A stretch of 64,000 bases of DNA, from contig VTFK01000402.1 in NCBI GenBank assembly GCA_009617715.1, positions 1-64,000 on the forward strand, in the 5' to 3' direction. This document shows, in pieces, positions 38,890 to 49,699 of this stretch; positions within the stretch are counted from its first letter, which is position 1; each line of letters opens with the position of its first letter. A program made the position numbers and the translations under genes. Origin of the DNA: Plectrocnemia conspersa. Lineage: Eukaryota; Arthropoda; Insecta; Trichoptera; Polycentropodidae. The notes below the pieces were generated by a model that was not told the DNA's origin, did not search any database, and saw only the letters and a list, made by a program, of their open reading frames with translations.

Positions 38890-39418
38890 AAAAATATTAG
38901 TACCACCGAAAAACTACCCTTTGTTTGGAAAGGACGCGCGCTAGAAAACACATCCTACCATGTGCAAAGTAACCGATCGCCAAATTGGTTCTCTTTTTGT
39001 TCGTCGTCATTATTTCAAGGCATAAATACATTTCAAGTATGTTCGCGAAAATTGATTCAATGGAAGCACCATCTGCGTTTCTCCAGAGCTGTATCAAACC
39101 AGCAATATATAAAATATGACAATTGGTCATAGAGATATGAGATGCAACGATGTCACAGCAGAGAGTCAGAGGACTGCATCGACTCAAAAAACATCAGCAG
39201 AACGTCAAGAGAACAAATCCTGTCTGCTCCACCAAAATCATAGCCGATAATAATACAACTCTACACGCCAGTGAAGAGTCTCTAACTTCCAAAATGGCAT
39301 TTCAACTTAAAACGGCGTCTACATTTTTCTATACATGTCGTAATGTATACATGTTTATAAAATAAACTGTTTTGGCATCTATTTGACTGCAAAGTCACAT
39401 CTGTTTGCCCTTAAAAGC
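38890..39418 (+). repeat. Dispersed LTR-like repeat family A, 5'-shortened copy
   Basis: Carries the middle block (GTACCACCGAAAAACTACC, TTTGTTTGGAAAGGACGC) and right block (CATAGCCGATAATAATACAA, then GTTTATAAAATAAACTG) of the family, in the same orientation as the copies near 24 and 32 kb. The left block is absent. The open frames within it are not genes. Confidence 0.6.
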
Positions 39419-39602
39419 TGAAAATATTATTTATTAATTTATAAATTTTAAGATTTATATTATGATATCGAATTTCTACTATGTTACTCTTTAAAGTTTA
39501 ATTGATAGTATTTTAAATTAAAAAATATACTTTTGTACCTCACAATATGATACATATATTATTAATTTGATGAAATATATAAAAAAAACGTTTGGCCGCG
39601 TA

Positions 39603-39647
39603 ATAACATTTTAATTAAAGGTAAATTACCTTTAAGTAAAATGTTAT
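39603..39647. repeat. Near-perfect palindrome, 22-base arms
   Basis: Left arm 39603-39624 and right arm 39626-39647 are reverse complements with one mismatch, separated by a single base. Such a structure can extrude as a cruciform. It may be a relic of a very short foldback element. Confidence 0.8.
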
Positions 39648-39649
39648 GT

Positions 39650-42600
39650 TATTAAAATGTAATATTTATAAAAACTTTAAGATATTTAATTTTCAATAGC
39701 CGATTTTATTAATTTATTCGAACTTAAAACTCTTAAATATACGTCCATTTTTTTTTTTTCAAAAAATATAAAGACACAGCGCAGAATTTTCCTTTAAGAG
39801 GACATCATTATTATTTAATAATTCCACTAATATATTAAAAATGACAATGGCCTTTACAAAACTAAGATTTTCCCAAATGTATATTAATAAACCTCAACGA
39901 TTTTTACAACGAACCGCGTCGCTATAGAAAATATAATATATTTTAATGTGATTTATTTAGAATAAATATATATTCTGCAAAAATTTTGACTGTCACTGTT
40001 CCGTTCGTATACGTTCCATTTACAATTGTATTGTTACAAATTTCAAAAATTCAATCTACTTTGACAAAGGACAAAGAGTAATCCATGGCTTAACCCTTAT
40101 TTTAATTGTATCGAAACGTATTCACATTTTTTCTGCGGTTAAAAAAATAAAAGGTAGTCAAAATTGAAGCTTATAGCCTACAAAGCCTCTTTGATATTAT
40201 GAACGAGATCAGATTTTCGTTACTATAAATATTAAAATGTTGAACGTTAATTTTATTATAATATATTATGTTTATATTGGAATTGAAAGTAGCAATTAAT
40301 AATTTTAAATATCGCACAATGTGACATCGATAATTGATTTTACCCATCATAATGTTGAACAATATATTAATAACTTTAAACATAAGCACTTCGTATGATT
40401 AGGGATTTGTGATGGAACAGTTTCGCAGCATTAATAGAGTACGTGTCCTATTAGCAGGAGATATAAGTTGTAATCTATGGGTGGGGTAGTGTAAATTTGT
40501 TAAGCTATATCAACTTTATGTTTACTTCTAGTTTAAACTAGGAACCTGTGCTATGATATTATATTTACTAAATCGCTGTCAATATTGTTACACCCATCTT
40601 TATATAAATATTATACCTCTGGTAACATAATTACTATTGAGTCCCTTTACGCCGTTTCATTTTTATAATTATATTATAAAACATAGTATCTCCGTTATGT
40701 TTGATGTTTAAAATTGTAAATATACTATGTGTACATTATAAAAATATAATCAGTTTATAATAAAACCGATGGGTTGACATATTTATTATGAAAATACACT
40801 AACCAGCAATATTTCTTCCTGGGTTATTTATTTATATTCAAACACTGTAGTTTTTGTGTGTATTAAAATTAGTTTTTTGTGTGTATTAAAATTATTTGTT
40901 TGGCACAGACCAGCAATGTACCTACTATAATAAGAACTGAATAAAATAGTATTAGTTGGCGAACGTGAAATAAAGTACGATAACTAAAAATAAATCTTAA
41001 AAGATTAATAGTGATTCATGAAATCGATAAGCGACGGTAAAGAAATAATTAATTTGTTTATCAGCAATCTATGATAAAACTACGCAGCTTTTACATTTTT
41101 CTTTGGATATATAAACAATATTTGGGGGCTGTTTTACAATTAAATAACGAATAATTATAGACTCTAAAGTAGAAATACGCAAAGAAAAGCATTTGTTTAC
41201 ATTGTTTTTGAACAAGTAAAAATTACATAAATTTAAACTGAGATAAATATAAGAGGAAACGTAAGAAAATAATTAAAGTATACCAAATATTAACAATAAG
41301 GAATGGGTAGCGAGGACCTTTTCGCATACACCTAAGCAAACATTTTTAGATAACTCGGAAGGCACTGCTAAAAGCTTATTATAACCATGAAGTAGCAAGC
41401 ATACAATATCGCTTTAAGACTGCTGCTATATACATACATATATGTATATAATTTATTGAGGGTACGCCCCATTTATTTATTTTGTCTTATAGTACGAGAT
41501 CATAAAATATCAAGTACTATTGCCTATCTGGAAGAACCTTTATTCAAACGAAATAAATGTGCCTTTATAATTCAATCAATGAGATTTTCATTCATGTTTG
41601 ATATTTTAATGACTAAAATAATTTATAAAATAAACTTTAGAAATCAATATGATTTGTACAAAAGTTTACTAATTACTCTGTCATTGATTTGTGAGCTATT
41701 AAGAGGGCACGTCAAATCAGAGTAAAATTTAATTTAATTCAGATAAATAAAAAAGAATAATATTATCAATTATTGTAAATATATTTTTGGCAGAGTAACA
41801 CAAACATGACACACGCTTGAGAAGATTTGCCGACGTAACAATTATAATATTCTCTTAATAAAATATTGAAAATTTTTTAAAATTTCGTTAACATTTCGTT
41901 AAAAAACATAACATACATAATTTTTTATATTTTTTTTGATGAGTAAATTTTTGTTATATAAGAGAAAAGTTAAATTAATTTGAAGCCTTAATAATTAAAT
42001 TTACATTTAATTTAAACTTCACTTTTCAATCCTCGAAAGTTAAATATGTAAACATGTAACTGATTAAAGTTATACAGAAATATTTTATAACAAGCATTTT
42101 TTTTCTTTGGTAATTTGAAAATAATACTTTCTCTTATAATAAGACATCCGGTATATACTTAGAATTGAATAAAAATAAATAGAACACAATTTGCGATAAA
42201 AATAATAAGCACACCAACTGAAACATTGATCGTTTTTATATTAGATAAATAGTATTTTATAAATATATAAAGACTATTTTTAACGACAAAGCTTTGTTTT
42301 ATTACACATTTAATGTACAATAATAAAATTATTTTAAAAACTATTTCTAATATCACAAAAATAAAAATATTTTGATTTGTTCTAGCTTTTAAATCTACGT
42401 TATCCCAATTAAGAACAGATTTTCTATGAGAGCTAAATAAATATAAACTTGGCAGAAATGAGTTTTCGCTTATTGGAAAAGGGTGAATTGATTAACGTGC
42501 AATTATTTCTAAAGCATTTCTCTGGACTAATTTCTTCCACGTGATTTACACGAAAAACTATATTTTAAATAATATTTTTTAAAGCAAAACCGAATATATT

Positions 42601-43624
42601 AATAAAATATACATACGATTACTTAAAATAATTTTTTTTCACGATGCTGTAAAGAAATTAAATTTTATGTTTAATATAAATGTCATAAATAATTGACTCA
42701 CCAACTTAATTTATAGTAATATTAAAATTATTCTCACAATTCGCCACATTTTAAAAATGGATCTAGCTAGTGCATTTTTATGCAAATTCAGATATTATTA
42801 CCAATTAAATAATTTAATCTGCGTTTTTATTTCCTATTGTATCGCATCTTTCAAAAAATCCACCCTCAGTTAAAATATTTCATCCTAGTTGTCCCATAAT
42901 TTATCACCCTATTTGTTTTTCTTATAACTTTTAAACTAATTAGCATACAACGCCTTCCGAACATCATATGCTAATTTTCTTCAATTAGGTTTAATATAGA
43001 AAATGCGTTAGATATCATGCGTTGGAATTCTGATAGATTTAAACCCTTTCTATGGCATGTTTCAAAGTTTCTAGGGTAGAGCGACTATTTCGTATTAAAT
43101 ATTTTGCTTGTGGTTTGGCTTCTTCATGTACAATTTTGACTTTAGTTAATCTCAAAGAAAATTGTCCAATGCCATCAAATTCAGTAGTGTAACTCTACAT
43201 CGGAAAAGCGTATGTTAAAACGGATGATTAGTGGTTTATATATATTTCTATATAAATATATTTTTAAACTGAGCTCTCCAGTAATTTAAAGACTGAAAAA
43301 CTTTGTAAATATATTTGCTTAGATAATTAGCTAACCTAATCAATCAAAAAAAATCGCAACTCAGTCTAAAACATTTAAGAAAAAAAATCTTAAATCAACA
43401 TTAAATATTTTCATACACATACAAATCTACCTGTATCTTGCGGAGAGTGTCAGGGTGATTTATGTGTTTACTTTAAAAAGGGACACTAGTAATATGTATT
43501 TAAAGTGGTTTTTTAGTGTAATATAGGTACATATGTTACGGTGAATGTGTATTTTTCAGTACAGGTATATTTTTACTAATATAAATATAATTCTATAATT
43601 AATAATATACCATTTTGGTCTTAA
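39650..43624. other. A+T-rich sequence, no gene seen
   Basis: No coding or RNA feature supported. A short tandem duplication of TTTTTGTGTGTATTAAAATTA lies at about 40852-40893 (two units). About 42830-43200 is less repetitive and could be single-copy DNA. The 89-codon frame at 41456-41725 has no recognisable domain. Confidence 0.5.
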
Positions 43625-43796
43625 CAGTAATGCGAACCTATGACACGCGTGTCAAAAGTAACACGCCAAGACATTTTGGGTGACACGCATCATTTACGAT
43701 TTTTTGAGTTACCACTCAGTAAAAATGTCATCAAAGATAGAATAATGAGACTAAACACAAATATACAGCATCATTTAAAAAGATATTTGAACTGTA

Positions 43797-43975
43797 AATA
43801 TTTTTAGATTTCTCTGGATGAAACTACTAATGCCACATCTAAAGCTCTTTTGGACATTATTTCTAGATATTCTGAAGATCTCACAATGAGAGAAGATAGT
43901 ATCAATGGCAATAAGTAACAAAAATAATGGATTTAATTGAGCTCCTTACAATCGAGAATTATCCACATTTTTATA
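43797..43975 (+). pseudogene. hAT transposase remnant, upstream part
   Basis: A degraded reading gives SLDETTNATSKALLDIISRY then SEDLTMREDS, resembling the start of the hAT catalytic domain where the first aspartate follows a short strand (xxLDExTD). A stop and frameshift follow before the nested element. The assignment depends on the context of the flanking ends and the clearer downstream part. Confidence 0.45.
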
Positions 43976-43976
43976 C

Positions 43977-44942
43977 CTGCACTACACTCTCTGGCAGTTG
44001 TCTGAACCGAAGTTACAACTGAACTCGGCCAAGACCTACGACTTCGAGTAAGCGACCACACTCGAAAATTTCATATGCCGTCCGAACGGCGGGCGTGAAT
44101 GATATCCGGACGGCGGCTTCTGTCACGTACAGCCGGAATATTTGCGCGCGATCAAAAATGTGCCAAATAATCGAAATTTTTAAATTTGCAAAATGGCATA
44201 AGGCAAAAAATTATAGTTCAGAATACGAACACCACATCTGTGACTATCCTAGAATTTGTCGCCATCGATCCTAAATAAGAATTCGTTATGGCGTGACATT
44301 TATATAAACCGATCTAGAAAAATACATAATGATATTTGAAACGATTTTTTTTAACAAAATCAAGTACCACTAATTATTTTTTAATTATTTAATTTTATAT
44401 GAAAAAAATATAATAACGATATTTGCTAGAATAATATATTATCAAAAATATAATTAATCTCTTTTGGTGCCCTAAAATATTTAAATATATCAGTAAGAGT
44501 CTCTTGAAGTCCCCGATAAGCATGTGGTATTATAACTTGACCACGTGACAACGATGCAGCGCTCGACATGCGTGTTAACCATAGGACGCCTACGCGTATA
44601 CTGAAATTGAACCAAGTTACTCGTTCTATCTTAGTTTGCGAAACAACATAATATTATCTCTCTCGCTCTCGTCGCTTAACACGCGAGAGAGCGAAAGGGG
44701 AAGTATCTCACGGCTCGCGCTCGAAAGAGCAGCTCCGACTTCGGTCCTTTTGCCGACAATGTTCGGAAGCGCTCGAAGCTGGCCAAGTCGACTGAATTAC
44801 CTCCACTTTACCTCCCATTCTTGGTAGCCTCGGACAACTTCTGAGAGATTTTAGATCGGGCAGAACCGAACTCGACCAAAGTAACCCACTATATTCTACA
44901 TCCTTGGCCAACCTTGGCCAACTTCCAGAGAGTGTAGTGCAG
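43977..44942. mobile_element. 966-bp nested element with CTGCACTACACTCTCTGG ends
   Basis: Inverted termini: CTGCACTACACTCTCTGG then CAGTTG on the left, and the same sequence with AAGTTG on the right when reverse complemented (ends at 44942). The interior is more G+C-rich than the host hAT and has no convincing transposase (the 63- and 67-codon frames overlap in opposite directions). It divides the hAT transposase, so it inserted later. The CACTA-like start hints at a CACTA/Chapaev/Transib-type family, but the expected 3-5-bp duplication is not evident; only AC flanks both ends. Confidence 0.7.
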
Positions 44943-44979
44943 ACATTACAGAAACTTGATTTAACTTACAGTTGACTAC

Positions 44980-45600
44980 TTATGTTTAGTAATGTAAGTT
45001 GGCAGAGCCAGAAAAGAATGTTTGAAAGGTTTGTGAAGTGCTCTGTAGAAATTAAGTTAATTCTTGAAGATCTGACATTTACATGCATTTGCCTTAACTA
45101 AAAAAATATTTTGAAAAGGCAAGCTCAACTGTACAGAATAAAATGGTACCTGTACATTTAAAGTACCAGCATATTGTAAGCTCGTTTGGTAATATTTTGA
45201 AAAAAGATTTAATAAATTTAAAAGTCTGGAACAGACAATTTATTTAGTTTGGAGATGTAGCTTGTAGATTTTCAAGACAGTAAGGCTCAAGAGTTTGTTG
45301 ACTTAGGGTTCAAATTTAGAAATCTGTAAATAAATCGTATGGAGAATAAAAAAATGTGCTACTACAAACAAAACATTTTTAGCACCCAGAAAAAGCTTTA
45401 TTCACAATTTTCCCCTCTACTTGCTTTTGGGAAACCATATTCTTGGCGTTAAGTAATATTAAAAGCAATAAAGGAACCCAACTGACAAATAAAGTTACAC
45501 GAAATATCAACTTTCAACTGAAGTGTCAGCAAATGCAATTCAGCAACAAAAAAGTCACTAATGATAATTATTTGTTTTGCTTTTTTAATAAGTTTATATA
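44980..45600 (+). pseudogene. hAT transposase remnant, downstream part
   Basis: Plus-strand pieces: NVSWQSQKRMFERFVKCSVE then IKLILEDLTF, matching the hAT 'DVxTRWxSTxxMLERF' region, and at 45430-45570 WETIFLALSNIKSNKGTQLT then NKVTRNINFQLKCQ, matching the C-terminal 'FGSTYLCExxFSxLxxIKSxxRTxLTDxHL' dimerisation block of BED-finger hAT proteins. Multiple stops and frameshifts separate them. It is inactive and older than the nested 966-bp element. Confidence 0.75.
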
Positions 45601-45747
45601 TTTTTTTACTAGTGCTGCAAATATCACAAAATTTAGGTTATATCTAGATGTGACACGGCACCTGAGTTAATTCTAAGTTTTTTCATAATTTTGACATACC
45701 GAGCTCAAAAGGTTCGCAAATACTGCCCTAAAACAAAATTTTCGCTA

Positions 45748-45786
<39 letters not shown>

Positions 45787-45820
45787 ATATATATATATAT
45801 ATATAATATATATATATATA
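45748..45820. repeat. (TA)n microsatellite, interrupted
   Basis: Two (TA)n runs (45748-45783 and about 45787-45820) split by TTT and an AA interruption. They directly follow the right end of the hAT element. Confidence 0.95.
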
Positions 45821-46141
45821 AAAACAAGTGCATAGTCTGACCAAAATATTTTATCACGTAGTTTTAACCGTAATTCTGAGAAGTACACAAAGGAATTTAT
45901 CGTTTTTAATTGCTCACTTGAGTTTTCAAAAGGTATTGCAGGTCTAATTGACCCTTAAGTGACCGTTATGTTTAGTTGCGTGATTTCGGCTTTTATTTGT
46001 CGTTATAATTTTTTTATTTAATAATTTATTTTAAATAATATATAAAGATAAGAAAACGCAAATTAAGTAAAGCTAAAAGAGCGAATATTATTTTTTTGCA
46101 TTCGTATTTCGCATATTATTGACTGAATATATCGGAAATTA

Positions 46142-46303
46142 GAAAGCACATCACGACACGCTGTCCAAAATGCTTTGAAACGGTTCAACGAATGTGGTTC
46201 TTACAAATCAAAGCCAGGAACTAAAAGAAAACGAAAGACAATTACCCAGGAAGATCGAATGTTGGTTCGTGAGTCCCTTAAAAATAAATTATCAAGATAC
46301 ATC
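46142..46303 (+). pseudogene. Tc1-like transposase N-terminal fragment
   Basis: The open frame reads SRHAVQNALKRFNECGSYKS then KPGTKRKRKTITQEDRMLV and RESLKN. This is the second helix-turn-helix of a Tc1-like paired DNA-binding domain, with the GRKR-type AT-hook linker (here KRKRK) between the two halves. The DDE catalytic domain is absent: the frame runs out at 46310 and a tandem repeat begins at 46386. No terminal repeats could be assigned. Confidence 0.8.
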
Positions 46304-46385
46304 TCAACAAAATTTTAATATTATAATAATTTACCTATTAAAAAAAGTTTAAATTAAATTAATATATGTCATATTTTACTAAACA

Positions 46386-46874
46386 GTTACAGAAATAGCA
46401 AGACAACTAATAACGCACATGAGAGTTTCTTTGTATTAACTAATTGAAATAAATAATATATTATGTTCCAATATGAGGTAAATATTTATATTTAGCTGCT
46501 TAAAAAATATGAATATTTATTTAAAATTTCAATGGATGTATGAACAAATTTAATATTAAATTTATGTTTAAATCTATCTACGTAACTTAATTAATTTTAA
46601 TATATAATATTTAATAAATATAAAACCGCGTTACAGAATTATCAAGACAACTATTGTAAAAACGCACATGAGTTTCTTGGTGTTAACTAATTGAAATAAA
46701 TAATATATTATGTTCTAATATGAGGTAAATATTTATCTTTAACTGCTTAAAAAAATATGAATATTTATTTAAAATTTCTATGGATGTATGATCTAATTTA
46801 ATATTAAAATTATGTTTAAGTCTACCTACTTAACTTAATTAATTTTAATAAATAATATTTAATAAATATAAAAC
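46386..46874. repeat. Two-unit tandem repeat, 244-bp period
   Basis: Unit 1 (46386-46629) and unit 2 (46630-46874) align along their full length with few differences, from GTTACAGAA to AATAAATATAAAAC. Shared internal blocks include AACGCACATGAG, TTAACTAATTGAAATAAATA, ATATGAGGTAAATATTTAT and GGATGTATGA. Non-coding and A+T-rich; it could be a fragment of a satellite family. Confidence 0.92.
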
Positions 46875-46960
46875 GGGCGTATGACTCTCGCAAACATAAT
46901 TTTTTTACGATAATGGATTTATTTAAATATATTTATTTTATTTTATTCATTTTTAAACCC

Positions 46961-47900
46961 AAGTTGAGTTTGCTATGTTGGCAGCACTGTAAATCCGACA
47001 GTTGTCAATAATCACGCGTGTTCAAAGGGTCAAATGTTAGTTTGCAACAACACATTTAAAAATGAATAGCTTAACTTAATGTTCAAAATTTATGGTGAGA
47101 TTATGGTCAATTTTATCGTCCTACTGAGCGAACAATTTGCAACGTAGTGAAACAAATTTAAGAGACTGGAAGCGTTAGATATAAAGCCTGTGAATCACCG
47201 TTTAGCCAAAAATATTACTGTTGTAAATGTGCCCAAATACCCGGAATTATGGATTCGTCGGAGTTCGCAGCTTTTGGGCTTTTTTTATGGCTCCCTTAAT
47301 AATATAAAATTTAGATAACACAGAGACCATGTACACCGAGCCATTTACGCAGATTGGACGTTAGATCAGCAAGAATTTGATGCTGATTTTTTAAAGAAAA
47401 TTTTTTTTTTATGCAGCACAAAGTATATTAATAAAAAAAATTTTCACTTATGGAGCGAGGAAAATTATTACATGCTTAAAAAGTGACTGTTTGGTGCCAT
47501 TGTGGTCGGGCGGCGTCATTGAGCCTTACTTTTTTGTAAGCGATGAAGGACGGACTGTAACAGTCAATAGTGAGCGTTATACTTGCATGATAACTAATTC
47601 TTTTTAGCACGAAATCGATGTGGGAGATATGTGATTCAATCAAGACGATGTAACTCACCACAAATCGGGTGTAACATTGAATGTTTTGCGTGAAAAGTTA
47701 AAGTCACATTATTTAACATTTTGGTAACTATTTTACGCCAATGGATTTTTTGTAGGATGTATCTACGCTAACAAACCTGAAACGTAGAGCACTTAAAAAC
47801 TAACATCCGCCAAGTTATAACTGAGATACCGCCCGAAATGTACGAAAAAGGATCGGCTGCTGCTACTGTGGCCATTTAATTGATATTATTTTTCATAAAA
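46961..47900 (+). mobile_element. Decayed mariner-family element
   Basis: The 5' leader at 46961-47034 is 8 mismatches from a second copy at 51891-51964, and both contain TATGTTGGCAGCACT and ATCACGCGTGTTCAAA. The leader is followed in the expected orientation by a ruined mariner transposase. The 3' terminus was not identified; homology fades after the ITEIPPEMYEK motif near 47850. Confidence 0.7.
47100..47855 (+). pseudogene. Mariner-like transposase, heavily frameshifted
   Basis: In order and in shifting frames: YGQFYRPTERTICNVVKQI then ETGSVR (helix-turn-helix), PELWIRRSSQLLGFFYGSL, YADWTLDQQEFDADFLKKIF, TVW, GGVIEPYFFVSDEGRTVTVN then SERYTCMIT, FNQDDVTHH (from FQQDGATCHT, the second catalytic aspartate region), LNVLREKL, and TNIRQVITEIPPEMYEK. 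These match the common insect mariner/Tc1 (IS630) transposases of about 345 residues along most of their length. Stops and frameshifts occur throughout, including a loss of the WPPRS..LTPLDFFLWG block. It cannot be functional. Confidence 0.88.
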
Positions 47901-48070
47901 CATAAAAAACATCAAATGTTTGATTAAAAAACATATTATTGTCTATCTAATATATATTTGTGAGATATATTATTTCAAATTCAGATACAAATTCATCTGA
48001 GACATTCTGACTTCAGATTCTAAAGGAATTTTATTTCGCCTCACCGTTCCCAAATTATGTACGCTCAACT

Positions 48071-48474
48071 ATTTTTTTACACGGATTTTTTTATACGATT
48101 TTGAAATAACACAGTCCAAAAAAAATAATGAATACATATTTTTACTATATTATTTGTTCTAACACGATTCCCAGAAACAATTATATTTCATTTTTAAATT
48201 TTGCGCGTTATTGCGTCCCGATGTTTGAATAAACGGCATCGCTTTGCATAATTAAAAATAATGAAGATTCCATCCGAAAATCAGTAATGTTTAGATCAAA
48301 AATTAGTTCCCAAAATAATACTATTGTATTATTTTTCCTTGATTAAAATACGTATGTACGTATGATATATTAATAAAAATATTTATTTGGTTTTTATTAT
48401 TACATTTTTTTACACGATTTTATATACTACTATGTTGGTATTTTTTACAAATAACACTGTGTTTTACACGGAAA
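48071..48474. repeat. Pair of direct repeats (TTTTTTACACG block)
   Basis: A block TTTTTTTACACGGATTTTT with ATACGATTTTGAAATAACAC (48071-48113) recurs as TTTTTTACACGATTTTATA and ACAAATAACACTGTGTTTTA with CACGG (48405-48472), in the same orientation. It looks like a multicopy element motif. No termini were found. Confidence 0.45.
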
Positions 48475-48721
48475 GTATCCACCATGTAAAAAAAAGTCTG
48501 TAATAATTATAAAAAAAATTAATAACAATTTTGCAGAATTTTGCGTGATAGTCTTACGACTACAAAGTATTCTTAAATTTAAAAAAAAAGTCAGATCAAA
48601 GCTTTATAGCACCTTTGGGTGCCTAATGAGTACTGGTGATTTTATTGATGATTTCTATAGAAGCCATCCGTGGTGTAATATAATTTATAATCGATAGATT
48701 TTTTTTTAATTAAAAATTAGA

Positions 48722-48930
48722 ATACCGCTACGGAGGCTCGAACCAGTAACCTCCGAATTATTAGTCTGAGACGTTACGGACTACGCTATCCCGTCCTTAA
48801 AATATATGAGATATTCTCGGTAGGCTAAGGTAAATACGACCTTTAAGATAAAGTAAATACGATATTCACGATTTCTAGCTAAATCTAACATGTAATAATC
48901 GATCGGAATTATAATTAAATAAAAATCACT
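48722..48930 (-). mobile_element. tRNA-derived SINE head joined to a SINE body
   Basis: On the minus strand, 48795-48722 reads CGGGATAGCGTAGTCCGTAA (A-box-like), CGTCTCAGACTAATAATTCG, then TACTGGTTCGAGCCTCCG (B-box-like GGTTCGAGCC). Upstream on that strand (48930-48800) lies a body with AATTATAATTCCGATCGAT, also present in the SINE at 19150-19345. The order body then head suggests two copies joined end to end. Stems do not pair well, so it is not a working tRNA gene. Confidence 0.6.
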
Positions 48931-49699
48931 AATTTTGATTATTATAAAAATATATACATACAATATTTATTATTTTTATCCGATCATTATAAAAATTATA
49001 AATACAGTCACTATTTTTTCGATGGTTCCCAAATTATGTAACGCGTATAACGAACGTCTATGTTTTATGAGATTTACAAAGGAAATAATATATCTAAAAA
49101 TTAATTTAATTTTCAAAAATCGTTCGCTATATATTATAATATATATTATTTTTAAATGCGTAAAACTTTCGATTGTTTTTTTAAATATAATATCTATAAC
49201 CATGGTTATGTTATATTATTATAAAAACAATTTTCTCGATATTGATATTCAAATTAATAAAAAATACATAATTTCAATAGTTAATATTCAAATAAATTTA
49301 TATATAGTTTAAGGTCAATCAAGATTTTTTTTTAGTGACAAGAATTGTCTTGGATATTTCTCGGTTTTTTGTCGTTTACATTTATTGATTCAAGACAAAC
49401 GGCAAATTTTTAAGCATATTTCGAAGGAAAAGGAATTTTTTCGGTCCGTCCAATAATGTTCAGGACTATCGATTGAAATATTATAGTGAATTTCGAAAAT
49501 ATGGACATTCCCAGTTTTAAAACGAAGGCATGTACGGAATAAACTTTCTTACATTTGAATATTTATGAATAATTATAAAATTTATTATTGTAAATAACAA
49601 TATTAAATTTTAAAATATATTCATTGAGGCGTTTGAGCCTCAATACTTTGCCAAGTGTTTTAACATTATGTTAGTATAAATATTTATTTTTTTATTATA

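Larger units (their letters stand above)
43625..45725 (+). mobile_element. Decayed autonomous-type hAT element
   Basis: Left end CAGTAATGCGAACCTATGAC and right end (reverse complement) CAGTATTTGCGAACCTTTTG are similar inverted repeats. Between them lie transposase remnants on the plus strand, including the C-terminal hAT dimerisation segment. The 8 bases outside each end (GGTCTTAA and CCCTAAAA) are only partly alike, so the target duplication is eroded or the ends are shifted. The element is interrupted by a second transposon (43977-44942) inside its coding part. Confidence 0.7.

Noticed and set aside
44636..44911. 63- and 67-codon frames on opposite strands
   Set aside because: Both lie in the interior of the nested 966-bp element and overlap each other; no transposase or other domain is recognisable.
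48935..49312. 125-codon hydrophobic frame that could look like a membrane protein
   Set aside because: Composition (Ile, Tyr, Asn, Lys) is that of A+T-rich non-coding DNA; it begins beside SINE sequence and has no recognisable family.
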